Assembly: GCA_964602595.1 (NCBI GenBank)
Contig: CAZRRO010000003.1
Coordinates: 1 to 64,000, forward strand
DNA length: 64,000 nucleotides
DNA from: CAIWAH01 sp964602595
GTDB taxonomy: Bacteria; Verrucomicrobiota; Verrucomicrobiia; Limisphaerales; UBA9464
Direction: 5' to 3'
The notes under the pieces are model-generated. The model did not search any database and was not told the DNA's origin. It worked only from the letters and a program-made list of their open reading frames with translations. Numbering within the stretch: the stretch's first letter is position 1; every line of letters begins with the position of its first letter. Position numbers and translations under genes: made by a program. Positions 51,343 to 61,156 of this stretch are shown here, in pieces.

Positions 51343-52554
51343 GTGGCTTGGCGAATCGACAACTGCGTGGTGCGGGGCGAGCTCGACAACCGCACGAAGG
51401 GCGTCGTGCGGGCCCGGCTGTGGCTCCACGGGGGGAATTCGCCGGTGGCCGTGGAACTCATCGGCAACGCCTGCCCCGACCTCGCGGGCTGCCTGCTGGA
51501 ATTTGAGAACCGCGAGCCCACCATCCCCGTGCCGCGGGAACTGCGGCTGAGTCCGCCGCTGCGGGGTGCCGCCGGCGACCTGACCGCCTCGCGCCGGGTG
51601 CGACTGGCCGAAACTGACGCGAACGGCCGCCCGAAGGCGACGGAACGCTGGGGCAACGCGCTTTACCTCGAATGGTTCACGCCGGGCCTCGGGCGCATTG
51701 TGCTCGAATCCACGGATTTCACCCTTCGCATTTCCGCCCCCGAGTGGACCCTGACGCCGGCCGAGGACGCAGCGCGGCGGCAGGCCGCCGAGGAGGCATT
51801 CGCCGGCTTCCTGTCCGCGCTCGACGCGGCGGTCCGCCAGGCCGAGGCGCAGACGCCGCCCGCGGACAAGGAGGACTGGGACGAGTTCGACTACGAACGC
51901 CTGCTGCGTGAGAGCGACGCCCGCACCGACAAGTATTCCGAGCTGCTGGACCGCTACCTTGAACATCCCGACCGCGACGCCATCGTCGCGCGCCTGATGG
52001 GCTGGACCGACGAGGAAGCGAAGGCCAATGCGGAGGAACTCGACGCCGAGGAAGACGACAACGATACGCCGCCTTCCGTCGAGGAACTGAACGCCGCCGC
52101 GGCCGAGGCGCTGGAGAACCCGATCGAACCCGACCCCGCCACGGAAGGCGTGGACTGGGTGCGCGAGGAAGACGGGAACCTTTCGCATCCGCTGTCATTG
52201 CGGACCTTCAACAGCTCGATGGCGTTGTGGCGTTCGGCGCGGGCCGCGGGCATGGACCAAGCGGCGGACGAGGACCTCGCGGAGCTGGTCTCCGAATTCC
52301 AGATCACCGGCGCCAAACTGTCGGGCGCCCTGGATTCGCTGGCGTATGGGCGCAGCCTGGAACGGGGCCCCTTCATCGTCGCCTACCTCAAGCGCGCCCT
52401 CAGCCACCTGCACCGGGCGCAGGCCGCCCTCGAACGGGTTGCGCCCCGTTCGCTGCTGCTCAGTTCCACCGTGGAGCGGACCCGTCAGGAACTCTTCGAG
52501 ATCCGCGAGGAAATCCTCCGGCTGATGCAGGAATTCCGCGGCGGCACGGAGTAA
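51343..52554 (+). CDS. unknown protein: beta N-domain, acidic linker, helical C-domain
   Basis: A 403-residue protein starting at GTG 51343; it has no signal peptide or membrane segment. Residues 1-135 look beta-rich (IDNCVVRGELDNRTKGVVRARLWLHG, ALYLEWFTPGLGRIVLES). Residues 145-180 form a helix, and 195-275 are very acidic (EELDAEEDDNDTPPSVEEL). Residues 290-400 are helical (LAELVSEFQITGAKLSGALD, AYLKRALSHLHRAQAALERV, RQELFEIREEILRLMQEF). No family is recognised. It is transcribed toward the DegT aminotransferase gene with a 97-base gap. Confidence 0.65.
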   Translation: MAWRIDNCVVRGELDNRTKGVVRARLWLHGGNSPVAVELIGNACPDLAGCLLEFENREPTIPVPRELRLSPPLRGAAGDLTASRRVRLAETDANGRPKATERWGNALYLEWFTPGLGRIVLESTDFTLRISAPEWTLTPAEDAARRQAAEEAFAGFLSALDAAVRQAEAQTPPADKEDWDEFDYERLLRESDARTDKYSELLDRYLEHPDRDAIVARLMGWTDEEAKANAEELDAEEDDNDTPPSVEELNAAAAEALENPIEPDPATEGVDWVREEDGNLSHPLSLRTFNSSMALWRSARAAGMDQAADEDLAELVSEFQITGAKLSGALDSLAYGRSLERGPFIVAYLKRALSHLHRAQAALERVAPRSLLLSSTVERTRQELFEIREEILRLMQEFRGGTE

Positions 52555-52651
52555 CCGGCCGACGACTGCGCCGTTGGGAATTGGACCGCGAAGGGCCGGT
52601 GCAAGCTCCTGTTCACCCCGTCGCGGTTCTGTGGTTCCCTCCCGCGAACCG

Positions 52652-53743
52652 ATGAACATTCCGTTTCTCAATCCGGGCGCGCAGTTCCACACCCTGCGGT
52701 CGGAAATCCTCGCGGCGGTCGAAGGCGTGCTCGCCAAGGGGCATTACATCCTCGGCCCGAACGTCGCCGCGCTGGAACAGGAGACGGCGACCTACTGCGG
52801 CGCGCAGTTTGGCGTGGGCGTCAATTCCGGTTCGGATGCCCTGACGCTGGCGCTGCGTGCGCTCAACGTCGGTCCCGGAGACGAGGTGATCACGACGCCA
52901 TTTACCTACATCGCGCCGGCCGAGAGCATCCATCAGGTCGGGGCGAAGGTCGTGTTCGCCGACATCCATCCGCGGCGCTTCACGGTGGACCCGGCCGCCG
53001 TGGCGCAACGGATCACGCCACGCACGAAGGCGCTGATCCCCGTGCATTTGTTCGGCCAGGCCGCGCCGTTGCGGGAACTGGAGGCGCTCGGCCTGCCCCT
53101 CATTGAGGATTGCGCCCAGGCCATCGGCGTGAACTACGACGGACGCCCGGTGGCCGGTCAGGGCCGGCTCGGTTGCCTGAGCTTCTATCCGACCAAGAAC
53201 CTCGGAGCGTGCGGCGACGGCGGCATGTTGGTGACCCAGGACGAGGTGCTCGCGAAGACGCTGCGGATGCTCCGCGTCCACGGCATCGAGAAGCGCTACC
53301 ACCACGACCTGCACGGCTACAATTCCCGGCTGGACGAGCTCCAGGCCGCCATCCTGCGCGTGAAACTGCCTCACTTGGATGCGGGCAATGCCCGCCGGGC
53401 GGCGATTGCGGCGCGCTACAATGCCGGCTTTGCCGATTTGCCGGTGGAACTGCCAGAGGTGCAGCCCGGCAGCACGCACATCTACCACGTCTACGCGTTG
53501 CTGGCCGACCGGCGGGACGACTTGCAGGCCCATCTCGCGGCGCAGGGCGTGCCCACGATCATCTATTACCCGGTGCCGCTGCACCTGCAGAAGTGTTACG
53601 CGGACCAAGGCTGGCAGGCGGGCGACTTCCCGGTCGCCGAAGCCGTGTCGCGCCGCATCCTGCCGTTGCCGATGTATCCGGAACTGACCGACGAACAGGC
53701 GGATTACGTCGTGAAGCAGGTGCGGGCCTTCTACGGCGCGTGA
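52652..53743 (+). CDS. DegT/DnrJ/EryC1/StrS-family aminotransferase
   Basis: A 363-residue PLP enzyme from ATG 52652, which begins the family sequence (MNIPFLNPGAQFHTLRSE). Landmarks: GVNSGSDALTLALRALNVGPGDEVITTPFTYIA-type cofactor pocket, IEDCAQAIG (Asp and Gln), SFYPTKNLGACGDGG with the internal-aldimine Lys, and RVHGIEKRYHHDLHGYNSRLDELQAAIL. Family members add an amino group to nucleotide-activated keto-sugars for glycan or LPS synthesis. No sugar-nucleotide partner enzymes are adjacent, so the specific substrate is open. Confidence 0.9.
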   Translation: MNIPFLNPGAQFHTLRSEILAAVEGVLAKGHYILGPNVAALEQETATYCGAQFGVGVNSGSDALTLALRALNVGPGDEVITTPFTYIAPAESIHQVGAKVVFADIHPRRFTVDPAAVAQRITPRTKALIPVHLFGQAAPLRELEALGLPLIEDCAQAIGVNYDGRPVAGQGRLGCLSFYPTKNLGACGDGGMLVTQDEVLAKTLRMLRVHGIEKRYHHDLHGYNSRLDELQAAILRVKLPHLDAGNARRAAIAARYNAGFADLPVELPEVQPGSTHIYHVYALLADRRDDLQAHLAAQGVPTIIYYPVPLHLQKCYADQGWQAGDFPVAEAVSRRILPLPMYPELTDEQADYVVKQVRAFYGA

Positions 53744-53761
53744 ACCGCGGAGCGGGGCGAT

Positions 53762-54220
53762 CTAGCGGCTGTTGCGCAGATAAACGTGCGCCACGCCCAC
53801 CAAGATCAGGAACAGCGTGACGAACAGCGCTATGGTCCGGTTGCGGGCGACGCGCTTCTCGTGCCGGAGCGGGCGCAGGCCGTGGATGCTGCCCGCGGCG
53901 AGCATCTTGGTGAGGCGCGGATTGTTGCCGGTGGGCCCTTGGAGATGGTTCCGCAGTTTTTCCCAGGCGGCCGCGAGATCCCACTTCCGCACGCCCTGCT
54001 CGTTGTAATGGCCGCCGGGCCGCACCGCGATCGGTGTTGGCGGCGGGGTCAGCGGCGGGGCAAAGGCCTTGCCGGATTCCTTTGGCGGGCGCACTGGGGC
54101 CGGCGCCGGGGGTTCCTTTTCGAGCCGGCCCAACTGCGATTGCAACCGTGCCATTTCCGCCTCCAGTTCCTTCTGGCGGGCGTCCAAGGGATCCTCCGGT
54201 TTGCGGGTGAACAGGGGCAT
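53762..54220 (-). CDS. coiled-coil protein with C-terminal membrane anchor
   Basis: A 152-residue protein from ATG 54220. A short coiled coil (ARQKELEAEMARLQSQLGRLEKE, read in part) is followed by a Pro-rich segment, then WDLAAAWEKLRNHLQG, and a single hydrophobic C-terminal anchor (TIALFVTLFLILVGVAHVYL). No family recognised. The next gene upstream (54333-54986) has a similar plan, suggesting a functional pair. Confidence 0.55.
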   Translation of the reverse strand: MPLFTRKPEDPLDARQKELEAEMARLQSQLGRLEKEPPAPAPVRPPKESGKAFAPPLTPPPTPIAVRPGGHYNEQGVRKWDLAAAWEKLRNHLQGPTGNNPRLTKMLAAGSIHGLRPLRHEKRVARNRTIALFVTLFLILVGVAHVYLRNSR

Positions 54221-54332
54221 GGCGGCAACTTCAGCGACGGCGGGGCGGACTATGGGGCCGCCGGACCACAACGCCAGTCCAAGACCGCGGATAACCGCGC
54301 GAAATCAAGGCGGCGGACCCGGAAACGGCCGT

Positions 54333-54986
54333 TCACGGTTTCCGCAGCAAGATCGTCAGGAACACGGCGAGGGCGAGCAGCGCCACGGCGGCGATGGGCC
54401 AGGTGAGGGCGAGGCCGAGCTTGCACAGTTTGCCCAGCGGCAGCTCGGTCAGCGAGGCGAGGCCGCCGGCGACGGTTTCCTTCTCCAGCTCGACGGGCGT
54501 CTTGCCGTCAAGCACCGGCCACTTGAGGCGGGCGGCGTTGTGCTCCAGGCGGGCGTTCTCGATGGTGGTGAGGGCGTGGGTGAGCTCGCGTTCCCAAGTG
54601 CTGTCGGTCCAGGATTGCTCGTTCAGCCGTTCGACGTTGGCGAGGGCCTCGCGCAGGCCGACGAGGGTCTTGGCCTGCTGTTCGGCGTCGCGCCGGGCCT
54701 TGAGTTCACCCTGTTCCAGCAGGCCCACGCCACGGGTCAGCGCCTGGAGCATCTCGGTGCGGCCATGGCTGAATTCGCCCCGGCGGCGGCGCATTTCCTC
54801 GAGCGCCGCGCGGGTGCGTTCGAGCTGTTCCTGGGTTTCCCGCAGCTTGGCGAGCTGCTGTTCGGTGCTGGTGAGCTGCCCGGAAAGTTCCTCATGCGAC
54901 GGCGCCCGGCCGGCCGTTGGGGCAGGGGCGGCGGCGCGGGGGGCCGTGTAGTCGGTATCCTCGAAATCGGTGCCGTCGTAAGGCAT
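54333..54986 (-). CDS. coiled-coil protein with C-terminal membrane anchor
   Basis: A 217-residue protein from ATG 54986. A disordered acidic start (YDGTDFEDTDYTAP) and Ala/Pro segment precede an extended coiled coil (about 35-90, ELSGQLTSTEQQLAKL, EQLERTRAALEEMRRRRG) and further helices. A C-terminal membrane segment (WPIAAVALLALAVFLTILLRK) ends the protein. No enzyme motif. It resembles small scaffold or division-related proteins in plan only. Confidence 0.58.
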   Translation of the reverse strand: MPYDGTDFEDTDYTAPRAAAPAPTAGRAPSHEELSGQLTSTEQQLAKLRETQEQLERTRAALEEMRRRRGEFSHGRTEMLQALTRGVGLLEQGELKARRDAEQQAKTLVGLREALANVERLNEQSWTDSTWERELTHALTTIENARLEHNAARLKWPVLDGKTPVELEKETVAGGLASLTELPLGKLCKLGLALTWPIAAVALLALAVFLTILLRKP

Positions 54987-55071
54987 GGCGAAGGTTGGGT
55001 TTGGGATTTCCAATTTCCAATGGCCAATTGCTCACAGCTCCGCGGTGGCTCTTGCACCCGTCGGCGCGGGG

Positions 55072-56289
55072 CTAGCGGTAGTGGACGATCAGGCGGTCGC
55101 CCTCCAGATGAACGCTTTCGACGATTGCGCCGGTCAATCGCAGGAAACTGGCGTCGCCAGTGACCGGCCACGCGGTGACCGTCTTGGCTTCCGGATCGAT
55201 TACTACGGATTGCCAGCTGCACGGCAGAACGCTGCCGGCACACGGGTCGGGGGGATCACCGTGTGAAATCCGGTAAAGCAGGAGAGCATCCAGGTCGGCA
55301 TCGCCCTCGGTCACCCGATAACGGACAGTTGCCTTGCCTTTGAACGGGAAACTCGCGACCCCAGTCCCTCCCGGGACCCGAAAGGGCAGGTAATCGAACG
55401 AGTCCCAGCCGCCGGTTCCGTCGCCCTTGATTTCGCCGACGACCTGGGTGGTGGCGTTGGTTTGCGTCGGGTCACCGGTTACCAATTCAAGCACGGCAGA
55501 GAAGCGATTGGTCCTGAGTCCGTCCCGGGCGACGATAGCCACGGCGCCAAAGGTCCAGATCCCGGTCGGGTCGAACTCGCGGGTGTATTGATACCATTCG
55601 CCCGGATCGTTCCAGCCGACCTTGTAGTTCTCGATCATCACGTAGTCCGGTCGCGTCAGATTGGCCGCCGCGGTGACCGGAATGATGTCCACGTTGCCCA
55701 GCGGCTCGGGTGCGGTCGGCGGTTCGCCCATGACGACTCCGAACTCCGCCCAGCCGTTGCGATACGCGTTGCCGAAGTCGAGGGGGTTGGGGCTGGACTG
55801 GCTGACCAGATGGAAATCAACGCCCGGCAGCCCGTCCTTGCCGGTGAAGAAGCCGCGCGCGAGCGGCAGCACGTTCGCATCCGGCAGGGTCTGCCCGCCC
55901 CCGAAATTGAAATCCTCCGCCTCGACCACAAATGCGGGAATCATCTGAGCCCTGGAATCATCGTCCGGCAAGCTGCTGACGGTGCCGTCGGCGTTGGAGG
56001 CCTCCACGGAGTAGTCGCCGATGTGCTCCACTGCTCCGCTGGGAATAATCAGCGCAGAGTTGGTGGCGCCGGCGATGGCCTGCTTGTTGTGAAACCACTG
56101 GTAGGCCAGCGGCAAGCCGGACTCGGCAACCACACTGAACGTTACGCTCTGGCCCAGAGTAAAATGAACGGTCGACGGGCGTTGGACGATGACCGGCGGC
56201 GCGGCCACGGCCCGAAACCAGGCACCGGCGCAGACCAACAACAGCAGCAACGTGGGGCAGCGGGGAACGGGGAGCACGAAATGTGTCAT
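55072..56289 (-). CDS. secreted Ig-domain and carbohydrate-binding-like protein
   Basis: A 405-residue protein with a signal peptide (PTLLLLLVCAGAWFRAVAA). Residues 32-105 form an I-set Ig domain: PPVIVQRPSTVHFTLGQSVT-type start, LAYQWFHNKQAIAGATNS and the GDYSVEASNADG ending with the Tyr and paired Trp typical of such domains. The remainder has beta-sandwich patterns with VVEAEDFNFGGG and KGKATVRYRVTEGDADLDALLL, as in CBM6-like modules. Ig-plus-CBM architectures are common in Verrucomicrobiota cell-surface proteins. Catalytic residues were not seen. Monocistronic, facing the ABC operon. Confidence 0.7.
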   Translation of the reverse strand: MTHFVLPVPRCPTLLLLLVCAGAWFRAVAAPPVIVQRPSTVHFTLGQSVTFSVVAESGLPLAYQWFHNKQAIAGATNSALIIPSGAVEHIGDYSVEASNADGTVSSLPDDDSRAQMIPAFVVEAEDFNFGGGQTLPDANVLPLARGFFTGKDGLPGVDFHLVSQSSPNPLDFGNAYRNGWAEFGVVMGEPPTAPEPLGNVDIIPVTAAANLTRPDYVMIENYKVGWNDPGEWYQYTREFDPTGIWTFGAVAIVARDGLRTNRFSAVLELVTGDPTQTNATTQVVGEIKGDGTGGWDSFDYLPFRVPGGTGVASFPFKGKATVRYRVTEGDADLDALLLYRISHGDPPDPCAGSVLPCSWQSVVIDPEAKTVTAWPVTGDASFLRLTGAIVESVHLEGDRLIVHYR

Positions 56290-56432
56290 GCGTCCGGAGG
56301 GGGTGTTCGTCCAGCGGAATTTCCGGCCGGCCGTTCGCTGATGAAATGTGCCTCGGCGAGCTCGGATTCGGTGCCGGTGTCAGGCCTGAAGGAGCGTGGT
56401 CTTTACCGTGCTAATTTCCCTTGGCTCCCGGT

Positions 56433-58227
56433 TCACAGCTCCGCCGTGGCCACCTTGCGCAGCCCGAGGCGCAGCGGGAACCAGCCGGCGAGGAAGCTGA
56501 CCAGCACGAAGGCGACCCAGGTCGAGGCGGCACGCGTGGGGGCGAACTGGTCCGTCATGTCGGGCTTCCATCCCCACGGGCTGCTGACCGCCAGCAGCAC
56601 CACGGACACGAGGATGTAAACGAAGCTGAGCACGAGGCAGAAGGTGCCGCCGAAGCCGCTCACGATCTTGTTCGGGTTGGTTTCCCGGAGGTTCGGATAC
56701 AGGGCGCCGAGGCCGACGGCGATGGCGTTGAGCGTGAAGGTCATCACTGTGACCGACAGGCCGAAGAAGAGGGTGTGCGCCGCGTCGAGCCCGAGCATCG
56801 AACACGAGAGCAGCACGAGGCCGAGCGTCACCGCCAGGGTCGCGACGCTGGCGAGCCAGAATTTGAGCCGGACGACCCGGACCAAGCCGATGGGCGCGAG
56901 TCCGACCAGCCACACGCGACGGCCCTCGAGGGAGAATTGCGGGAACACGAACCGGGTGGTGAGCGTGGCGAGGTTCAGGGCGCAGGCGCCCATGTTGAGA
57001 AAGCTGACCAGCGACAGCCAGAAAGCCGAGTCGAGCTGCCGGGTGAAGTGCCGCAGGTTGATGATGTAGACGCCGAGCAGGCCGAAGAGCATCGCGGTCT
57101 GCGCCCACTGGGAGGTGTCGCGCCAGAACATCCGCATGTCCTTGGCGACCAGCGCCCGGGTGTCGGGCCGCAGGAGGCCGCCGAACCCGAGCAGGGTGTC
57201 GAGCCAGTCGCGCGGGGCGAGGAGCAGCGAGCCGGCATGGGCGCGGTCAACCCGGCCGGCGCGGGCTTGGAACCATTGCCAGCGGGCGAAGATGCTGCCG
57301 CGGCTGCTGACGCGGTTGGCGGCCTCGTAGAAGGCTCCGCCGAGGCGGCCACAGGCCAGCGAACCGAAAAAGAGCACGTGGCTGAGCATGACCAACGCGA
57401 AGAAGACGGCGGTGCCGAGGGCGCCTTCGCTCCAGTTCTGGACGCTGGCGCTCATCCAATAGCTGGGCAGCAGCGGGAAGTTGGCGAAGCGGGTGTTCTC
57501 CAGCAGCCGGTCGATGACGGCGAGCACGCGGGCCTCGAGTTCCTCGTCGGTCACCGGCTGAGGCCGGAATTGGAAGATCATCAGGCCGATGAGCGCAAGC
57601 AGGCCGGTGACCACGAGCACTTGGAACGCCTTCCGGTCGAGGAAGCGCGCGAGCGTCACCGCCGCCCAGGCGCCGAGGACGCCCGGCAGCACGATGAACA
57701 GCGAGAGCAGGACCAGCACCATGGGGTAGAAGTGCCAGTCCACGTGGTTCACGAGGCCGTAGGCGCAGAGCAGCGGGGCGATGAGGAAGATGAAGGCCCA
57801 CGAGGCGAGCAGCGTGGATTCGACGAGCTTCCACTGAAAGATGGTGCGGGTGGGCACCGGCAGCGCCAGCAGGTAGGTGGTCTCGCGGTTCTTGAACAGG
57901 TTGGTGTAGCTGATGACCAGGTTGGAGATCAGCAGGAGGCTGAACAGGAAGGCGAACAGGACGAACAGCAGCCGTTCCACCAGCAAGCCGCCGAGGCCGG
58001 GGAACTTCGAGATGAACCGCAGCCCAAGGTAGAATAACGTGAACGCCAGCCCGAGGTAACCGACGAGAAACGTTCCGATGACCCCGAGTAGGAACCAAGA
58101 CTGTTCCCGCAGCGCGAGCAGCCGGCGCCAGGAGGACAGCAGGGCGATGCGGACCAGCAGCAGGAGCGGCGACGGCGCCCCGGACCAGGAGGTCGGGGCT
58201 GCGGCCGGGCTGGGGTTCGCGTTCATG
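56433..58227 (-). CDS. ABC transporter permease (ABC-2 type exporter)
   Basis: A 597-residue membrane protein from ATG 58227; the open frame extends upstream but starts with low-complexity sequence. About twelve hydrophobic segments. FLFSLLLISNLVISYTNLFKNRETTYLLALPVPTR and FVFPQFSLEGRRVWLVGLAPI (both read in part) are typical of large two-half permeases whose ATPase is a separate gene. It is preceded by the ATP-binding subunit with a nine-base gap. Substrate unknown. Confidence 0.8.
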
Positions 58228-58236
58228 CCGTTCGGT

Positions 58237-59001
58237 TCACGGGGCCGGGTTGGCCAGACTTTGGGGCGCGGCCGCGGTCCCTTCCTCCTCGGTGATCGCA
58301 AGGAAGGCCTTTTCGAGCGCGCCGTCCGTGCCCGCCTTGCGCCGGAGTTCGGCGGGGGTGCCGACGGCGATGATTCGGCCACGGTGGAAGATCCCGACGC
58401 GGTCGGCCATCTCGTCGGCGACGTAAATCTGGTGCGTGCTCATGAACACGGTCATGCCCTGCTGGGCCCGTTCGCGGAGGACGTCCTTGACGATGCGGGC
58501 ATGGTGCGGGTCCAGGCCGACCATCGGCTCGTCGATGACGAAGACCTCCGGCGAATGCAGCAGCGCGGCGGTGATGGCGACGCGCTGGCGGGTGCCGTGG
58601 CTCAGGCCCTCGATCGGCTTGTGGAGCCATTCGGCGAGGCTGAACCGGGCCACCAGTTCCTCCGCGGCCTGCCGGATCTGCAGGTCGGCCATGCGGAACA
58701 GCTGGCCGGTGAACCGGATGAATTCCCACGCCGTGAGCTTGTCGTAGAGGAACGGGAAGTCCGGCACGTAGCTGAGCCGGGACCGGGCCTCGAGCGGCTG
58801 GGCCTGCACGTCGTAGCCGGCGACCCGGGCCGAGCCGCTGGTGGGCTTGATGAGACCGACGAGCATCTTGATGGTCGTGGTCTTGCCGGCGGCGTTGGGG
58901 CCCAGCACGCAGAAGAACTCGCCCTTGGGCACCACCAGCGAGATGCCGTCCACCGCGCGGACGTCGCCGAAGTGCTTCACCAGTTGGTTGAGTTCGATCA
59001 T
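58237..59001 (-). CDS. ABC transporter ATP-binding protein
   Basis: A 254-residue ATPase. Walker A GPNAAGKT (34-41), Q-loop region near 78-88, signature LSHGTRQR (133-140), Walker B VFVIDEPMVGLD (153-164), D loop and switch His190 (STHQ) are all present. It belongs to the ABC-2 exporter type and energises the permease encoded next to it. The upstream gene (59015-59821) is 13 bases away. Confidence 0.92.
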   Translation of the reverse strand: MIELNQLVKHFGDVRAVDGISLVVPKGEFFCVLGPNAAGKTTTIKMLVGLIKPTSGSARVAGYDVQAQPLEARSRLSYVPDFPFLYDKLTAWEFIRFTGQLFRMADLQIRQAAEELVARFSLAEWLHKPIEGLSHGTRQRVAITAALLHSPEVFVIDEPMVGLDPHHARIVKDVLRERAQQGMTVFMSTHQIYVADEMADRVGIFHRGRIIAVGTPAELRRKAGTDGALEKAFLAITEEEGTAAAPQSLANPAP

Positions 59002-59014
59002 GAGGGCCGGGGCT

Positions 59015-59821
59015 TCAGTCCTTGCGCAGCGCGGGCAGTTGCCGGTTCACGAGCACGAAGGTGTCCGGCAACTGGACCTTCAGCACCTCGCCGGCGCGGC
59101 TGAGGTAAACGACCATCTCGTAGTTGGCGAAGAGGCTGGCACTGAGCCGATAAACGCGGACGCGGTTGTTGCCGACCCGCAGCCAGTCGTTGCTGGCCCG
59201 CCATTGGAAACTTTTCCGCGCGGAATCCGCGTTGAACTGCCCCAGGTTCTGGGCCAATGGCCCCGGCAGGAGCAGGGCATAGGGCCCGAGCGCCGTGCGG
59301 GGATTGGCGAGGTCGCGGAGGGAGAAGCGCTTCTCCCACTGCTCCTTGCCTTCCTCGTAGCTCAGCACGATTTCGTCCGCGCCCTGGCGGGCGACGATGC
59401 GCCAGGTGGCCGGGCGCTGCTGGACGTTGAGGGTCCATTCCTTCCAAACCTTGTTGGTGTCGAGTTCAAGGTGGCTGAGCACTCGCCAACGGTCGGTTGG
59501 CCGCTCCGCCGTGAGCAGCAGGTCCGCGTCGAGGCTGTAGCCGGCGGTGTCCACCATGCCCTCGGGAACCGAGCCGGGGTCGGTGCCGGCGGCGACGCCT
59601 TCCATGACCGAGGGGCGCCAGTCCAGCGTGCCGATGGGGGCGCCGTGGTGCAGGACCTGGAGGGTGGAGGCGTCGGGTGCGTTGAGGAGGCGGTCCATGA
59701 CGGTGGCCGGGTTCACCTCGCTAAGCGTTTCCCGGCCCCGGCCGAACTCGGCCCGCCAGAGCAGGACATTCATCACGACCCAGAAGGCCGTGATGGCGAT
59801 GAAACTGATGCGACCCGCCAT
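59015..59821 (-). CDS. anchored protein of the ABC exporter operon, unknown role
   Basis: A 268-residue protein with one N-terminal membrane segment (ISFIAITAFWVVMNVLLW) and a large soluble, beta-rich domain outside the membrane (WRIVARQGADEIVLSYEEG, VRVYRLSASLFANYEMVVYL). No known family. Immediate adjacency to an exporter ATPase and permease suggests a periplasmic accessory or substrate-related protein. Confidence 0.6.
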   Translation of the reverse strand: MAGRISFIAITAFWVVMNVLLWRAEFGRGRETLSEVNPATVMDRLLNAPDASTLQVLHHGAPIGTLDWRPSVMEGVAAGTDPGSVPEGMVDTAGYSLDADLLLTAERPTDRWRVLSHLELDTNKVWKEWTLNVQQRPATWRIVARQGADEIVLSYEEGKEQWEKRFSLRDLANPRTALGPYALLLPGPLAQNLGQFNADSARKSFQWRASNDWLRVGNNRVRVYRLSASLFANYEMVVYLSRAGEVLKVQLPDTFVLVNRQLPALRKD

Positions 59822-59889
59822 GGCTTACACGGATGGGACAGTGCCGACGGTCCGGAGTGCCGACAACCCCTCGAATTTAAGGACCGGCC

Positions 59890-60681
59890 TCATTTGGGCG
59901 GCAGGTTCAGCACCTGACCGACGCGGAGCTGGTTGGCGCGGACGCCCGGGTTGGCATCCATCAGGGCCTTGGTCGTGACACCGTAGCGACGGGCGATGAC
60001 CGACGGGGTTTCGTTGGCCGCAACCTTGTGGGTGCGGACTACCGGGGCGGGCACCGGCGCCGTGGGCGCCGGGATGCGGCGGGCCGCCTCCGGAGGGGGC
60101 ACGGGACCGGTTCGCTGGGTTTGGGCCGGCACCGGCTGGGCTGGGCGTGGAACCGGCGGAGGCGGGTTGGTCGGAGTGACGCTGAGCGAGGCAATGCCGG
60201 CCATGCGCTTCAGGACGCGGTTTTCCTCGCGGAGTCCGGCCACTTCCAGGCGGAGTGATTCCAGCGCCACCTGGTTTTCCTGCCGGGCCACCGCATTGGC
60301 ATATTTGGCGGCGATCTGGAGTTCGCAGTTCTTGATCAGGTCCTCGACGGTCTGGTCGCGGTAACCCGCCTTGGTCGCGCTCTTGAGGCGGAGGAACTCG
60401 CCGTAGTGGTAGGCGGCGACGATGAATTTGCCGGTCGAATGGTAGTGCAGGTCACCGAGCGCCAAGTGGGCGGCGGCGCTGTTGGGATTGGTCTGGAGCG
60501 CCCGCGAGAAGCTCTCGATCGCCTTGTCGGTCTGGCCCTGGATCTTCCAGTTCAGGCCGCGGACGTAATGGGGTTCGCGCTCCTCGTCCCCGGTGGTGCG
60601 ATTCAGCAGATCGCAGCCCGAGACGAGCAATCCCAGCGCGCAAATTCCCGGAAGCCAGCGCTTCCCGTTCACCCAAAGCAT
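59890..60681 (-). CDS. LysM and TPR lipoprotein
   Basis: A 263-residue lipoprotein: signal with lipobox LLVSGC (Cys23), TPR-like helices (GLNWKIQGQTDKAIESFSRALQTNP read in parts, about 43-80), a coiled coil near 130-160 (VALESLRLEVAGLREENRVLK), a Pro/Ala-rich linker and a C-terminal LysM (HKVAANETPSVIARRYGVT, then LMDANPGVRANQLRVGQVLNLP). LysM binds peptidoglycan, so it is probably a cell-envelope protein tied to the wall. Facing the HIT gene on the same strand after a 34-base gap. Confidence 0.8.
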   Translation of the reverse strand: MLWVNGKRWLPGICALGLLVSGCDLLNRTTGDEEREPHYVRGLNWKIQGQTDKAIESFSRALQTNPNSAAAHLALGDLHYHSTGKFIVAAYHYGEFLRLKSATKAGYRDQTVEDLIKNCELQIAAKYANAVARQENQVALESLRLEVAGLREENRVLKRMAGIASLSVTPTNPPPPVPRPAQPVPAQTQRTGPVPPPEAARRIPAPTAPVPAPVVRTHKVAANETPSVIARRYGVTTKALMDANPGVRANQLRVGQVLNLPPK

Positions 60682-60715
60682 TGGGCGACACTAGGGACGG
60701 TCACCCGGGCGTCAA

Positions 60716-61054
60716 TCAGCCGGGCGGCCAACCGAGAGCGCGGCCGCCAAGAATGTGGCAGTGCAGGTGCGGGACGGTTTCGCCGCCGTCGGTCCCGTTG
60801 TTGAGCACCAGCCGGAAACCGGTGTCGCCGAGGCCCAATTGGCGCGCGACTTCCGCGGCTTTCAGCAGCAGGTGGCCGAGGACTTCGGCGTCCGCCGGCG
60901 CGGCTTCGTTGATCCGGGGAATCGCCCGTTTGGGCACGATCAGCACGTGCACCGGGGCCTGCGGGTTGATGTCCCGGAATGCCAGCACTCGGTCGTCCTC
61001 GTAAACGATGTCGGCGGGAATCTGCCGGGCGATGATGCGTTCAAACAGGGTCAT
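60716..61054 (-). CDS. HIT-family (HINT-type) nucleotide hydrolase
   Basis: A 112-residue protein matching HINT proteins over its whole length: TLFERIIARQIPADIVYEDDRVLAFRDI, PVHVLIVPKR, and the histidine triad HLHCH-I (His96, His98, His100). Such enzymes hydrolyse AMP-lysine and related nucleoside phosphoramidates. No unusual feature. Length and start are standard for the family. Confidence 0.93.
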   Translation of the reverse strand: MTLFERIIARQIPADIVYEDDRVLAFRDINPQAPVHVLIVPKRAIPRINEAAPADAEVLGHLLLKAAEVARQLGLGDTGFRLVLNNGTDGGETVPHLHCHILGGRALGWPPG

Positions 61055-61156
61055 CAGGACAAAGGGCGCGGAGCGACGGCGATCTGCAAGGATTGGGGAG
61101 GGAGGAGGAAACCAATCGTTCCAGACTCGGACACCGCCGCCCCGCGCCGAAAAACG

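Noticed and set aside
55000..55035. TTTCCAAT-rich patch with short direct repeats
   Set aside because: Only a short AT-richer stretch in an 85-base gap; too small to separate from chance.
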